64,000 nucleotides of DNA. Source: Robertkochia solimangrovi (GTDB lineage Bacteria; Bacteroidota; Bacteroidia; Flavobacteriales; Flavobacteriaceae). The DNA lies in NCBI RefSeq assembly GCF_007279655.1, contig NZ_QKWN01000001.1, forward strand, positions 806,001 to 870,000. The letters run 5' to 3'. This document shows positions 7,162-16,628 of the stretch, in pieces. How positions within the stretch are numbered: the stretch's first letter is position 1; each line of letters starts with the position of its first letter. The notes below the pieces were generated by a model. That model searched no databases. It saw nothing but the letters and a program-made list of their open reading frames with translations, and was not told the DNA's origin. The position numbers and the translations under genes are program-made.

Positions 7162-10077
7162 TCATTCTACCAGATCATAGCCACTGGTATTACTGTCGTC
7201 ATTCGTCTTTCTGGTTTTTAATTGTTTTACACCCTCCCCATAGATCACCTTTAAAAGGTTATCGCTGGCGATCTCGTTTTTCGGTACAAATTCATCGGAT
7301 CCCATATATGAAAGGATCGATTTCAATAATGTATTTGCAGTGACATCTTCGCGGTCACTGAGATCGGTAGAACAAATGAACAGTTTGCCTTTTCCAACCT
7401 TGAATTCAAAGAGAACTCCAAGCTTCGAACTCCTCTCAAAATTATCTACCGCCTGCACGATCGGTCTATAACCGGGATCAGTATTATCGATCATAATCGG
7501 GTGGGACTTTTTCATCAGTGACCACCATTGCCAGTTTGAATGATCTTCGGTAGGGAAGTTATTAAAAACGGGATGGGTATTATCGATCAGAAGACCAAGA
7601 GTCCCCGGTGAAACCGGCTTATTATTATTCTCGCAGATCTGTTTGAACATGGGGTAACACCAGTAATCACTCATGAACAATCCTCCGGTGGAGTTCTGTG
7701 CAATACTTTCAGGATCCGGAATCAAAAGTATGTTCTTTCCGTCATTCAGCTGTTTGATAACAGATGCATCAAGTATGGTAGTGATCATGACCGATTCTGG
7801 TTTCTGAATAGACGTGGTCGGCGGATACACCCATATTTCATAATCGTTGGTTATGTCACTGGCTATCGTTGACAATGTAAGCACTAATTTCTTTGCAGCT
7901 GTAACAGTATTCAGTGGAATCTGAATACTTCCGGCTTCGGTTATTTTTCCCTGATTATAGGTAAAGCTCTCAGTTTTTCCTTCTGTAATGATAGGGCCAT
8001 CAGCGATCTTTAGCTTCCATGAAATAGCTTCGTCCTTTAGATCGTCGGCTCCATAATTTATGGCGATTAGGTCGGCGATAAATACTTCATCATTTTGCCA
8101 GATACGTTTTGGCATTTCAGCCTGAATGGTTTGTGGTGCACAGGATTGGCGCCATTTTTCGGGGGTTATGATTCCTTTGGAATCCATAAAGGCGTCAAGC
8201 ATACCTACCAGGGCGGTTCCCTGTCCCGGGAAATCCTGAAGATCCAGGATTTGAAACCCTCCAAATCCAGGGGTACGCATGGAGATCTCGTTATCATCCT
8301 GATAGCACATAGCGGCATGTTTTCCTGAAGCCATAAAGAGTTCTTTCCAATAGGGATACATATTTCGTTCGATCATGCGCTGACGAAATACTTCAAAATT
8401 CCGGGCTTCCAGTACCCCGGTATATTTGTCGGGTTCATCAAAATCTGGCATTACCTGATACTGACCAGTCTCATGACCGATAGCCGGAACTTCACAATAT
8501 TTCAGGGCATTGTGGAAATTTCGGGTGGTATTTGGAAACTGACCGTTGAGCATTCCTCCATCCGGATCATCGATATAGGCAAAGGAAGCCCTTATATCAT
8601 TTACGAAGTTTTCTTCCCGCTGTTTGGTTCTTGCAGAAACAAAGAAATCTTCATTGGGTTGTACCTCCGGATCCCAAAAAAAGTTATTTGAGCCCTGTGC
8701 ATAAAGAATACTGCTATCATAAGATTTCAGCGAGTCAACCACCGAAGCAGTACGTTCCCGGTCTCCGCCTAGTTCATTACCCAATGCTAACATAACAAAG
8801 CTGGGGTGGTTGGAGTAGGCTTCCAGAATATTCTTTCCTTCCTGTAATTGAAAGTTGTAGTGCGCGGTATCATTTTTTTCGAAGTAGCGCCAATTCGGCA
8901 ATTCTGCCTGCAGGTAGATTCCAACGATGTCGGCAGCCTCGAAAGCTGCCTCCGGAGGGGTCCAGCTATGAAAGCGCACATGATTAAGTCCGTATTCCTT
9001 GCAGATCTTCATGTAACGCAGCCATTCATCCTTGGTCATTGGAGGGTAACCTGTCAAGGGAAAGACACAGGCGTCATGCTTTCCACGGAGTAAAATGGTC
9101 TTATCATTGGCGGTGAATTGGGTGCCTTTGGTTTTGAAATCCAACATGCCAAAGGTATACGTCCCATCATCTTCAAAACTTAGATCCTTGTTGGTTGAGG
9201 TCTTTAAACGAACAGAAAGGTTATACAGTCCGGGTTCGAATTCATCCCAGGTCATAAAATCATCCCCCATCTCATAGAATTTCGTGAGGGTTATCAGGTT
9301 TTCTTCTGCTGCAAATTCAAAAGTTTGGGTGGAAATTGGTGCCTGAGTTCCGGTTAAAGATTTGGCCTGTAACACCAGAGACCCTTCCAATTTATAATTG
9401 TTGGGATTGGTAATTTGGACCACCGCTTTCACCGCTTTATTTTTTACATCGGGAAAGAGTTTAACCGATTTCAAATGTACACTTTCAGAGGCACGAAGTT
9501 CGATTTTTCCGATGATACCATTCCAATTGGTCTGCGTATGGCTCGCCAATGCATGGGATCCGCCGACCGGAAAAAGGTCTTTGGAATTGTCTACTGAAAT
9601 GGTGAGTCTATGATTTCCAGGTTTCAAAGCCGAAGAAAGGTCATAAGTATGAGGAGCAATGAGACTTTTTCGAAGTGGAAAATACTGATCGTCTACCCAT
9701 ACTTCGGTGGCTTTGGTACGTTCGAGGAATAATTCAATATATTTTCCTTCCCAATCAGTCGGAATTGAAATTTCACGCTGATACCAGGCTTTGCCTTCAT
9801 AGATGAATTTTCGAGTCAGATAATTGACTTCCACTGCGTCATTCTCAGTCCCTTTCAGATTCTCATCAGTAGTTCCAGGAAGTTCAACCAGCTCTTCGAA
9901 GGTTTCATTAAACCACTGCGCTTCCTTGCCGATATTGTTCCGGTCAAGTTTAAAGTTCCATTGACCAGACAGGTCTATTTTATCGATTGTTGATTTTTCT
10001 TTGGTACAACCTGTGATGGTCAGGGAGATCAACAGGATTACAAGGGTACGGAATACGTGACGATCATTTTTTCTCAT
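7162..10077 (-). CDS. Glycoside hydrolase family 2 lipoprotein (beta-galactosidase/glucuronidase-like)
   Basis: A 971-residue protein with a lipoprotein signal (hydrophobic stretch then LTITGC at about residue 24). It follows the GH2 domain order: jelly-roll sugar-binding domain (about 35-200; DLSGQWNFKLD and WYQREISIP are typical), an immunoglobulin-like domain (about 200-310), and a TIM barrel. The predicted acid/base Glu is in LGNELGG (about residue 435) and the nucleophile Glu in GHETGQY (about 536). A further region of some 330 residues after the barrel is unassigned. The enzyme probably removes terminal beta-linked sugars at the cell surface. There is no adjacent SusCD pair, so it is not in a typical polysaccharide utilisation locus. 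Confidence 0.85.
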   Translation of the reverse strand: MRKNDRHVFRTLVILLISLTITGCTKEKSTIDKIDLSGQWNFKLDRNNIGKEAQWFNETFEELVELPGTTDENLKGTENDAVEVNYLTRKFIYEGKAWYQREISIPTDWEGKYIELFLERTKATEVWVDDQYFPLRKSLIAPHTYDLSSALKPGNHRLTISVDNSKDLFPVGGSHALASHTQTNWNGIIGKIELRASESVHLKSVKLFPDVKNKAVKAVVQITNPNNYKLEGSLVLQAKSLTGTQAPISTQTFEFAAEENLITLTKFYEMGDDFMTWDEFEPGLYNLSVRLKTSTNKDLSFEDDGTYTFGMLDFKTKGTQFTANDKTILLRGKHDACVFPLTGYPPMTKDEWLRYMKICKEYGLNHVRFHSWTPPEAAFEAADIVGIYLQAELPNWRYFEKNDTAHYNFQLQEGKNILEAYSNHPSFVMLALGNELGGDRERTASVVDSLKSYDSSILYAQGSNNFFWDPEVQPNEDFFVSARTKQREENFVNDIRASFAYIDDPDGGMLNGQFPNTTRNFHNALKYCEVPAIGHETGQYQVMPDFDEPDKYTGVLEARNFEVFRQRMIERNMYPYWKELFMASGKHAAMCYQDDNEISMRTPGFGGFQILDLQDFPGQGTALVGMLDAFMDSKGIITPEKWRQSCAPQTIQAEMPKRIWQNDEVFIADLIAINYGADDLKDEAISWKLKIADGPIITEGKTESFTYNQGKITEAGSIQIPLNTVTAAKKLVLTLSTIASDITNDYEIWVYPPTTSIQKPESVMITTILDASVIKQLNDGKNILLIPDPESIAQNSTGGLFMSDYWCYPMFKQICENNNKPVSPGTLGLLIDNTHPVFNNFPTEDHSNWQWWSLMKKSHPIMIDNTDPGYRPIVQAVDNFERSSKLGVLFEFKVGKGKLFICSTDLSDREDVTANTLLKSILSYMGSDEFVPKNEIASDNLLKVIYGEGVKQLKTRKTNDDSNTSGYDLVE

Positions 10078-10141
10078 ATCGTTTAGAAATATAGGAATAA
10101 TGCGGCATATTCAATGACGTTATCAGTAAAATGAAGGTATT

Positions 10142-10744
10142 TTAATAGGAGCCTGTAGCCACTTCACCTTCTCGTTTAAAGCTTGCAATGATCACACCGG
10201 TAGAAGTAACGGTATGTTCCTGTAAAGAAAACGCAGCGGGAATAACACCGTTCGTAAAAAGTTTTTTTCCATTCCCTAAAAGTAACGGATGGATTTTAAG
10301 GCGTAATTCATCTACCAGATCATGATTTAGCAGCAGTGGTACAAGTTCGCTACTTCCCCAAACCTGAATAGGAGCACCAGCAGAGGCTTTGATTTTTTTG
10401 ACTTCCTCAATATCCCGAATAATTTTGGTATTGTTCCAGCCGATTACCCTTGGATCGGTATCTGACAGGGAATTGCTGAAGATGTATTTGTTTCCTGCAT
10501 TGATTCCCGGCCAGAATTCACCATGGTGAGGCCAGTAATCGGCCCAGATGTCGAAGGTCTTTCTGCCCAGAAGGTAATCGGAAAAATCCAGTTCCTCCTT
10601 GACCACCTTACCATAGGTTTCATCACCAAAGGGTTTGGTCCAGCCACCATATTCAAAATTACCTGAAAGGTCTTCTTCGGGTCCACCCGGAGCCTGTATG
10701 ACTCCATCCAGGGTTATCATCGCTAAAACCGTTATTTTTCTCAT
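10142..10744 (-). CDS. Dihydrofolate reductase-like (RibD C-terminal) family protein
   Basis: A 200-residue cytoplasmic protein with the RibD C-terminal/dihydrofolate reductase fold. It opens with KITVLAMITLDGVIQAPGG, the usual first strand and loop, then shows LLGRKTFDIWADYWP near 70, IQVWGSSELVPLLLNHDLVDELRL near 125-150, and a terminal LFTNGV strand. Such proteins bind NADPH; most stand-alone members have no assigned substrate. A second member of the same fold lies at 11412-11948, separated by an acetyltransferase. True folate reductase or riboflavin activity is not implied. Confidence 0.85.
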   Translation of the reverse strand: MRKITVLAMITLDGVIQAPGGPEEDLSGNFEYGGWTKPFGDETYGKVVKEELDFSDYLLGRKTFDIWADYWPHHGEFWPGINAGNKYIFSNSLSDTDPRVIGWNNTKIIRDIEEVKKIKASAGAPIQVWGSSELVPLLLNHDLVDELRLKIHPLLLGNGKKLFTNGVIPAAFSLQEHTVTSTGVIIASFKREGEVATGSY

Positions 10745-10792
10745 CAGATATTGATAATGATCCTGTTAAAGTTAGTGATATCTCTTTGAATT

Positions 10793-11338
10793 TTAGAAAT
10801 TCGAACTGTTTTTCCAGTCGGTTCGAAGCATGGCGAAAATGACATCGTCCACCCATTGATCGTTTAGGAAAAGACTTTTCCTGAAATGTGCTTCTTTTTG
10901 AAATCCGGTACGTTCGAGCAGTCGAATTACCGATAGGTTTTCCGGATCGATGGAGGCGATGATACGATGCTTATTCAACTCGGTGAATAAAAATGTAATG
11001 ATACTTTCTAAAGCTTCTGTGGCAAATCCCTTTCCCTGGAAATCCTGATGAAGAGTACAACCGATCTCTACCTGTTCATTACGGATTCCAAAGAAATGGA
11101 GTCCGATATCGCCCATGAGTCTTCCAGAAGCATTTTCAATAATGACAAGCTGAAACCATGTTTCCGGTAGATCTGGTTCACGGGCGGTCTTGTTGATGAA
11201 TTCGGTTACCTCCGGCAGGGATTCCGGTATCCAGCCTTGATATTTATTGACTTCCTTATTTTTCCGGTAGGCAAAAACAGATTCGCTGTCATCGTGTGCT
11301 ATCGGACGTATTAAAAGTCGGCTGGTCATCAGTTTCAT
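10793..11338 (-). CDS. GNAT family N-acetyltransferase (RimJ/RimL-like)
   Basis: A 181-residue acetyl-CoA-dependent acetyltransferase. The start LMTSRLLIRPIAHDDSE is the typical RimJ/RimL opening; IGCTLHQDFQGKGFATEAL (about 110-128) is the acetyl-CoA pyrophosphate-binding loop, and RLLERTGFQKEAHFRKS near 150 is the conserved C-terminal element. The substrate may be a protein N-terminus, an aminoglycoside-like amine or a metabolite; the sequence does not decide. It sits between two dihydrofolate reductase-like genes on the same strand. Confidence 0.85.
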   Translation of the reverse strand: MKLMTSRLLIRPIAHDDSESVFAYRKNKEVNKYQGWIPESLPEVTEFINKTAREPDLPETWFQLVIIENASGRLMGDIGLHFFGIRNEQVEIGCTLHQDFQGKGFATEALESIITFLFTELNKHRIIASIDPENLSVIRLLERTGFQKEAHFRKSLFLNDQWVDDVIFAMLRTDWKNSSNF

Positions 11339-11411
11339 AGGGGTAAATTATGAATTATTATCATATTAGTACCTTGTGTATGTAGCAATGCGGGAATGTA
11401 GTATTGCACAT

Positions 11412-11948
11412 TTATTCACTAAACTTTTGATAATGGAGCTGTACGAGTCCTGTTTCGAAGCTTTTTGCAGAGATCAGTCTTAATGCCTGTTCCGGTCTGC
11501 CGTTTTGAAAAAGTCGTATACCATCTCCAGTCAGGACGGGAATCACAGAAATGATAAATTCATCGATGAGGTTTTCTTTAAGCAAAGCGTTTACAATGGC
11601 TGCACCTCCATCACAAAATATGTTTTTACCTTTTTTGCTTTTTAAAGAAAAAATGAGTTCTGTTAAGGAACCCGAGTAAAAGTTTATTGTATCCTGTGCA
11701 GGTTTCGAAGTTCGGGTAATGATATAGGTTTCCTTGTCGGAATGTGGAAAAAAACCGACTTGCTTTACCACCCAGTCATAGGTTCTTCTTCCTATGATGA
11801 CCGTATCCACGTTTGCTATAAAATCATGATAACCATAATCTTCTCCTTCCTTTTGAACCCGGTCCAGAAAACTTAGGTCATCGTTCGGTTTTGCAATGTA
11901 GCCATCCAGTGAACAGGCAATGTAAACGATTAATTTTCGAGGTTCCAT
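11412..11948 (-). CDS. Dihydrofolate reductase-like family protein (YyaP/YwjB type)
   Basis: A 178-residue protein opening RKLIVYIACSLDGYIAKP, the signature of the small RibD-C/YyaP-type reductases. IIGRRTYDWV near 50 and IFCDGGAAIVNALLKENLIDEFII near 110-133 form the nucleotide-binding and dimer parts, and GDGIRLFQNG closes the fold. Probably a cytoplasmic NADPH-dependent reductase with unknown substrate. It is more distant in sequence from the 10142-10744 gene than a recent tandem duplicate would be. Confidence 0.85.
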   Translation of the reverse strand: MEPRKLIVYIACSLDGYIAKPNDDLSFLDRVQKEGEDYGYHDFIANVDTVIIGRRTYDWVVKQVGFFPHSDKETYIITRTSKPAQDTINFYSGSLTELIFSLKSKKGKNIFCDGGAAIVNALLKENLIDEFIISVIPVLTGDGIRLFQNGRPEQALRLISAKSFETGLVQLHYQKFSE

Positions 11949-12000
11949 CTTAATTTCTTTTTCAGATCCAATTACTTATTTTTCATTAGTGAATGTCTCA

Positions 12001-13116
12001 TTATTTTTCCTCGAGAAGTTTGATATAAGCCAGTACCAATGAATCGGTTTTTTCTACGAGGTCATCATCGAAAAGGGTGTTTCTGTTCATGAAAATGGCG
12101 ATGGTCAGGGGTTTGTTCAGATATCGCTTCGTAAAGGTATTTGTACCGAACCATCCTCCGGTATGCATAGCCGTACTGTCGGTTACCATCCATCCCATGG
12201 CATAATGCATTTCCTTATCGTTCATAGTGAATTGCGAGCTGGGTTTAAAGATCAGTTCTGCAGTGGCATCCGAAAGTAGCATCCCGTTTCTCAATGCCTG
12301 ATCATAGCGAAAATAGTCATTTACACTTGTGTAGACCCCACCCGCTCCAAGGAGTCCATTCAGAAAATGACCGTCGACCTTTTTCCAATTTCCCTGAGCG
12401 TCTTCTTCATAGCAATATGCTCTTTCCTGAATGTCGATAGGATGAGCCAGATCGAAGAAATTCGTTCCTTCCATTCCCGCTTTATCGAAAACATAGGTTT
12501 TGGCATATTCAGCAAACTTTTGTCCGCTGACCTTCTCAACGATACAAGGAATAAGCTCATAGATACCGTTATTGTACTGGAATTCTTCTCCATGAGGCGT
12601 TATAGTTCTGTTCTGATGTTGATACCAGGCGAGTATATCTTTATTCTCCGCTACCTTAGTCGAATCCCATTCGGTAAAGAAGGCTTCCTCGGCATCTTGT
12701 TTACCTGAAGTATGATTGAGAAGTTCTTCCAGGGTAGTACCATCTTTAAAGGATTCCACAGGAAAAAACGAGTAAACGGAATCGTTCAGATTTATCTTGC
12801 CTGCATCTACCAACTGGAGGATACTCAGGGCGGTGAATTGTTTACTGATCGAGCCCATTCTCAGATTTGTACTTTTAGTGATGGGTTGGTTGGCGGATAC
12901 ATCACGTAAGCCATACCCTTTACCGATCAGCATTTCTCCGTCATAAGCTACCAGTAGTGCTGCACCGGGTTCATCGGGGTCGATCTGATCATTGAACAAT
13001 GCATCAAGTTTGGATTGAAGTTCTTTAAGTTCCTTTGATTCAGAAGCAACAATTTCCCTGGTTTCTGATTTGCAGGAGAGGAAAAGCAGTATTGCAGTAC
13101 AGATTATATTTTTCAT
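12001..13116 (-). CDS. Lipoprotein serine hydrolase, beta-lactamase fold
   Basis: The start at 13116 gives 371 residues beginning MKNIICTAILLFLSCKSE, a lipoprotein signal with Cys near 15; an in-frame start at 13134 adds six residues. The active-site motifs are S89-I-S-K92 (SxxK), a Tyr-Asn-Asn (YxN) near 190, and HTGGWFGTNTF near 320 in the position of the KTG box. It belongs to the same broad family as the gene at 3253 but lacks the DUF3471 tail. Likely an outer-membrane-anchored esterase or peptidase; substrate unknown. Confidence 0.85.
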   Translation of the reverse strand: MKNIICTAILLFLSCKSETREIVASESKELKELQSKLDALFNDQIDPDEPGAALLVAYDGEMLIGKGYGLRDVSANQPITKSTNLRMGSISKQFTALSILQLVDAGKINLNDSVYSFFPVESFKDGTTLEELLNHTSGKQDAEEAFFTEWDSTKVAENKDILAWYQHQNRTITPHGEEFQYNNGIYELIPCIVEKVSGQKFAEYAKTYVFDKAGMEGTNFFDLAHPIDIQERAYCYEEDAQGNWKKVDGHFLNGLLGAGGVYTSVNDYFRYDQALRNGMLLSDATAELIFKPSSQFTMNDKEMHYAMGWMVTDSTAMHTGGWFGTNTFTKRYLNKPLTIAIFMNRNTLFDDDLVEKTDSLVLAYIKLLEEK

Positions 13117-13202
13117 TTCACTTGTTTTAAACATATAGGTTGTAGCCGATATCGTTTGGGGAAATGAAGGTTTAAATGGGGCATTTTATAGCAGCGGACA
13201 AC

Positions 13203-13511
13203 TTATTGATTTTGAATTTCGCCGATTCGTATCCAAACGAAAATGTAATTTCCATAATCTTGAGACGTATGGTGTACACCCATACCACCTAAGCCATCGT
13301 AGCGTATGCACCCTTTACGATTCTCATTGGAACCGGAAGTGTCATGCCAGATGTTATTCAGAGAATAGAATTCCTGAATTCCATAGAGCGCCCACTGACC
13401 TCAGAATCTTTCCGGGTCAGTGGCGGCTGCTACACGGTTACACTTTATAAAGATCTGAGACAGTACAATACCACAAGAACAGACTAGCAGTTTTCGATAG
13501 ATTCTTGTCAT
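13203..13511 (-). pseudogene. Small exported-protein gene interrupted by one in-frame TGA
   Basis: The minus strand from ATG at 13511 to TAA at 13203 is 103 codons in a single frame, broken only by TGA at codon 37 (13401-13403). The first 24 codons give a basic, hydrophobic leader (MTRIYRKLLVCSCGIVLSQI) resembling a signal peptide. After the TGA, 65 sense codons continue with GQWALYGIQEFYSL and RYDGLGGMGVHHTSQDYG. The preceding context PERF-stop-GQWAL suggests a Trp codon (TGG) mutated to TGA. No family is recognised. It may be a recent pseudogene or a sequencing error; no selenocysteine signal is seen. Confidence 0.5.
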
Positions 13512-13529
13512 CAGATTTTTAAAAAAGGT

Positions 13530-14279
13530 TTACTGAAGGATTATATGGTCCAGCTTTTCTTCAACCACTTCTCCGTCTTTTAAGGAAACGAAGTAGCAGT
13601 TATATTTCTCATCGATGGAAACTACTTTAAAAGGTTTACCGTTCTTAAAGATGATCCCAGCATTGTTATCCATTGCATATCCTGCTTTGAAAACCCCTTT
13701 TTTAATATTTTCATGATACACCGGTCTGCGGAATTCTTCACCATCATAATGCGGACTATGGCTATAGGGCAGGAATCCTAATCCTTCTACAACACTTAAT
13801 TCGATCGGGCGGGAATCGGTAGTACCATTGTCGAACCAACAAAGGGATCCGGCACTTCCACCGGCAAGTACGATACCTTTTTCCAGTGCTTTCTTAAGTA
13901 CTTTGTCGATACCCTGTGCCTTCCAGATGGCGATCATGTTAAGCGTGTTTCCTCCGCCGACTACGATGGCGTCCATACTGAGTAATACCTCTTCAAAGGT
14001 TTGTTTCTGGCGATAGGAACTTATCCATACTCCCTGTACATAAGGTTCTACCGGAAGGTCATTTACAAGCTCATACCAGCGGATGATCCCTCGTTCACTA
14101 TCTCCTGACGCCGTTGGCAGATAACAGATTTTAGGGCGTTCCTTGCCGGTTAATTGTATAATCTCCTTCATGAATAATTTGTTTGGACCACTTCCGAACG
14201 GGAAGATATACTGATCCTGGCAATAGGCTGTTCCCGAAAGTAAAATAACGGCGAGGTACAGCAGAAATGTTCTTTTCAT
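13530..14279 (-). CDS. Peptidase E/cyanophycinase-like protein (family S51), secreted
   Basis: A 249-residue protein with a signal peptide ending near residue 20. It carries the S51 core: YLPTASGDSE near 55, DAIVVGGGNTLNMI near 105, and the nucleophile elbow LAGGSAGSLCWF with the predicted catalytic Ser at 142. Family members are aspartyl dipeptidases (peptidase E) or cyanophycinases. Secreted versions occur in Bacteroidota, where they may act on Asp-containing dipeptides in the periplasm. Transcribed in the same direction as the surrounding genes, 49 bases downstream of the cupredoxin-like lipoprotein gene. Confidence 0.85.
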   Translation of the reverse strand: MKRTFLLYLAVILLSGTAYCQDQYIFPFGSGPNKLFMKEIIQLTGKERPKICYLPTASGDSERGIIRWYELVNDLPVEPYVQGVWISSYRQKQTFEEVLLSMDAIVVGGGNTLNMIAIWKAQGIDKVLKKALEKGIVLAGGSAGSLCWFDNGTTDSRPIELSVVEGLGFLPYSHSPHYDGEEFRRPVYHENIKKGVFKAGYAMDNNAGIIFKNGKPFKVVSIDEKYNCYFVSLKDGEVVEEKLDHIILQ

Positions 14280-14328
14280 ATATTTTGTATTTGGTTGGAT
14301 GATACTAATATATGATTTAATTCATATT

Positions 14329-15306
14329 CTATTCAGAGATTTCAAAAGTCTTGAGCAAGTTCATTTCTGAAGGTTTAGGAACTTCAGAGATCAGTGCATA
14401 CTTGCCGGGATCGAGCGTAACTTTGAAATATCCTTTGTGTCCGGCAGGCATATCGTTCACGCCACCCAGAAAGGTAAAGCCCTCCGGAACCGGATCGATG
14501 AGTCCGTCAAGATTAAGCCAGTTCATCCAGTTCTCTAGAACCGCAAGCTCTGTATCTTCAGCAATCTTTACGAGATTTACATCATGCCCCTGAAAATTAT
14601 CATATTTTTTCTGATCGATATAGCTTACTGATAGTACATAGGTGCCGGGTTTATCCGGAAGTGTACCTGTGATACCTGCCTCACTTGAAATGCTTATTTC
14701 ATAATCGGCCGTAGGTTCCGAAAGGGTGGATTTTTCTTCAGAAACGATAAGTGCTTTATACATTCCCATATTGGTATGGAACATCCCATTGCTCATTTTT
14801 ACATAACATTCGAAAATGTAGAAACCGGGATCCAGAAATAACGTGGTTACGGCAGTTTTTCCGGGAGAAATTAATCCGACACCTCCGGGCCAGGTTGTAC
14901 TGGCATACCATTCCGGGATCTTATCAAAGGCCGCAAAGGCCTCCTCATTTTTACCCTCATACATTTTGGAGATCCCTTCTCCAAAAGGGGGGAGTAGTTG
15001 TTCCTTGAATTCCTTCATCGTAATGGTGTCAATATAATCGTCGATCAGGATGAAGTGTGGTTGGGTGGATTTGTTGTGGTAGGTCCAGGTTGTCCATCCG
15101 GAGGGAATGGTGTCAGGAGCAAAGAATTCCATATTCTCAGTAGTGATATCCACCTCATAGTTGTTCTTGACCACTTCCTTTTCAGGTTCAGCAGGAATCT
15201 CTTTCTTTTCCGTTTTACAGGAATGAGTCAGCATAAAAATTAACGGCAATAAAAGAAGAATACAGAAGATCGAGGGAATCCTTTTTTGAATTTGGAAGGT
15301 TTTCAT
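14329..15306 (-). CDS. Cupredoxin-like lipoprotein, possibly copper-binding
   Basis: A 325-residue protein with a basic, strongly hydrophobic N-terminus ending in Cys30, probably a lipoprotein. Residues about 50-190 resemble a plastocyanin-like fold: WTTWTYHNKSTQPHFILIDD, then GLISPGKTAVTTLFLDPGFY, then FECYVKMSNGMFHTNMGM. His84, Cys167, His177 and Met180 or Met182 stand in the order of a blue-copper ligand set. About 195-325 looks like a second, shorter beta-sandwich without the ligands (DPGKYALISEVP). Function could be periplasmic electron transfer or copper handling; the assignment rests on motif spacing only. Confidence 0.55.
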   Translation of the reverse strand: MKTFQIQKRIPSIFCILLLLPLIFMLTHSCKTEKKEIPAEPEKEVVKNNYEVDITTENMEFFAPDTIPSGWTTWTYHNKSTQPHFILIDDYIDTITMKEFKEQLLPPFGEGISKMYEGKNEEAFAAFDKIPEWYASTTWPGGVGLISPGKTAVTTLFLDPGFYIFECYVKMSNGMFHTNMGMYKALIVSEEKSTLSEPTADYEISISSEAGITGTLPDKPGTYVLSVSYIDQKKYDNFQGHDVNLVKIAEDTELAVLENWMNWLNLDGLIDPVPEGFTFLGGVNDMPAGHKGYFKVTLDPGKYALISEVPKPSEMNLLKTFEISE

Positions 15307-15551
15307 ATGCTTTAATTTTGGTTGATGGTTAGTATTTCAAATTAAAGCAGGATTGAGAATCGCGGTAATTGCGTTCGGGGATTTCCTGAACATAAAGGAA
15401 AAGAATGACAACCTGGGAATTTCTGTATATGAAGCTCTAATCTAAGGATTTTTTTGGGAAATCTAAGTCTTGATAGTTATGAATTTAACAATAGAATTCA
15501 TGATAACCCACTGTAAATTAGTATTATATTCAAAGAGGAGTGATCAGGAAA

Positions 15552-16331
15552 CTATCTTTTCTTTCTACGATAATATCGGATCCCGAATACTATTCCGAAG
15601 GCAAACAGTATAAATGGCCAGATATTGATCAAAGCGACAAAAAACCAGATGAGATTCTCCCAGCCATTTCTAAATCCACTTTTGAATTTTCCTCCGAATG
15701 CGGTTTGAACAGGATTGCTTTCGTAAAAGCTGATGGTAAGGGTCGAAAAGGAAATACGGTCTTTGAGGTATTTTAAACGGCCTTCTGTCGATTCTATATC
15801 AGCACGTAACTTTCCGAGCTCATTCTCGATCTCCAGTATTTCAGTAACATTCTTTGCCTGAGATAAAAGCTCTGTATATCTTTTTTCCAGTTGTTTTTTA
15901 GTCGTCATCCTCACTTCGATATCCAGGTACTCTGCAGTAACATCCTTAACGTTAATTTCCTTATTGTCGAACTCCCCGACCCCTACCGTTGCATCGTTGT
16001 ATAAAGCTTCGAAATTTTCGGCCGGAACACGAATGATGAGCGTATTGCGGATGCGCTCTGCGTAATTGTCTTCCAGATCTGAAGAAACATAAGCTTTATG
16101 TTTTGCAACGGCTTCAAGAATTATTTTTCGGGTGACACCAAGGTCGTCGGTCTCAAATTCGATGCGGCCCTCCCTGATCAGTTTACGCGATGCTATTTCG
16201 AAATTATTCTCTCCGATGACATCTTCGGATATTTTTTCGGCAAAGGTATTCTCACCGCTCTCAACACTGCTTTCACAGCTCATAAGCAGAAATAAAAGGG
16301 GAAGTACAAGAAAGGTAAAGGTGTGTTTCAT
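15552..16331 (-). CDS. DUF4349 domain lipoprotein
   Basis: A 259-residue lipoprotein (hydrophobic leader then MSC near 19) made of a DUF4349 domain and a C-terminal transmembrane helix (about 230-250, followed by RYYRRKKR). The domain shows the usual RKLIREGRIEFETDDL start, the IRVPAENFEAL strand, a central coiled coil (about 135-195, QLEKRYTELLSQAKNVTEILEIENELGKL in shorter pieces), and FSTLTISFYES. This family is widespread and uncharacterised; some members are annotated as anti-sigma-factor-like envelope proteins. No partner gene is adjacent. Confidence 0.85.
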   Translation of the reverse strand: MKHTFTFLVLPLLFLLMSCESSVESGENTFAEKISEDVIGENNFEIASRKLIREGRIEFETDDLGVTRKIILEAVAKHKAYVSSDLEDNYAERIRNTLIIRVPAENFEALYNDATVGVGEFDNKEINVKDVTAEYLDIEVRMTTKKQLEKRYTELLSQAKNVTEILEIENELGKLRADIESTEGRLKYLKDRISFSTLTISFYESNPVQTAFGGKFKSGFRNGWENLIWFFVALINIWPFILFAFGIVFGIRYYRRKKR

Positions 16332-16628
16332 TGGATATTCAAAGGATTATTGTTTCCGTTTTAGAAACAAATACTATGCCGACCTTAGGCTGCTTTTGTG
16401 GATACCATAATTTGAGTTGATATTCGTAGCAATTTTCACCGTTGGCGTTCCTTTTGCTTTTCTGATCCCTGAAAAAAGTTTATAAATTCCATCTGAAAAG
16501 GGTGTTCCGGATAATATCGGTATCAAATAAAAATCCTCAATTTAATTGAATGCAATATATGCGTCAGGAATAGTAATTTTTTCATGACTCAATTAAAATT
16601 CAATTTCAGGTATTTGATCGGGATTACT
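16332..16628. other. Intergenic stretch of about 300 bases
   Basis: No convincing gene on either strand. The one visible structure is a 7-bp hairpin, TTGTTTC-(7)-GAAACAA at 16350-16370, just upstream of the DUF4349 gene, where it could be an operator or a leader hairpin. The rest is A+T-rich without a clear promoter box. Confidence 0.5.

Noticed and set aside
13401-13403. TGA codon 37 as selenocysteine
   Set aside because: No SECIS-like hairpin is seen after the codon and no selenoprotein family matches; a nonsense mutation is simpler.
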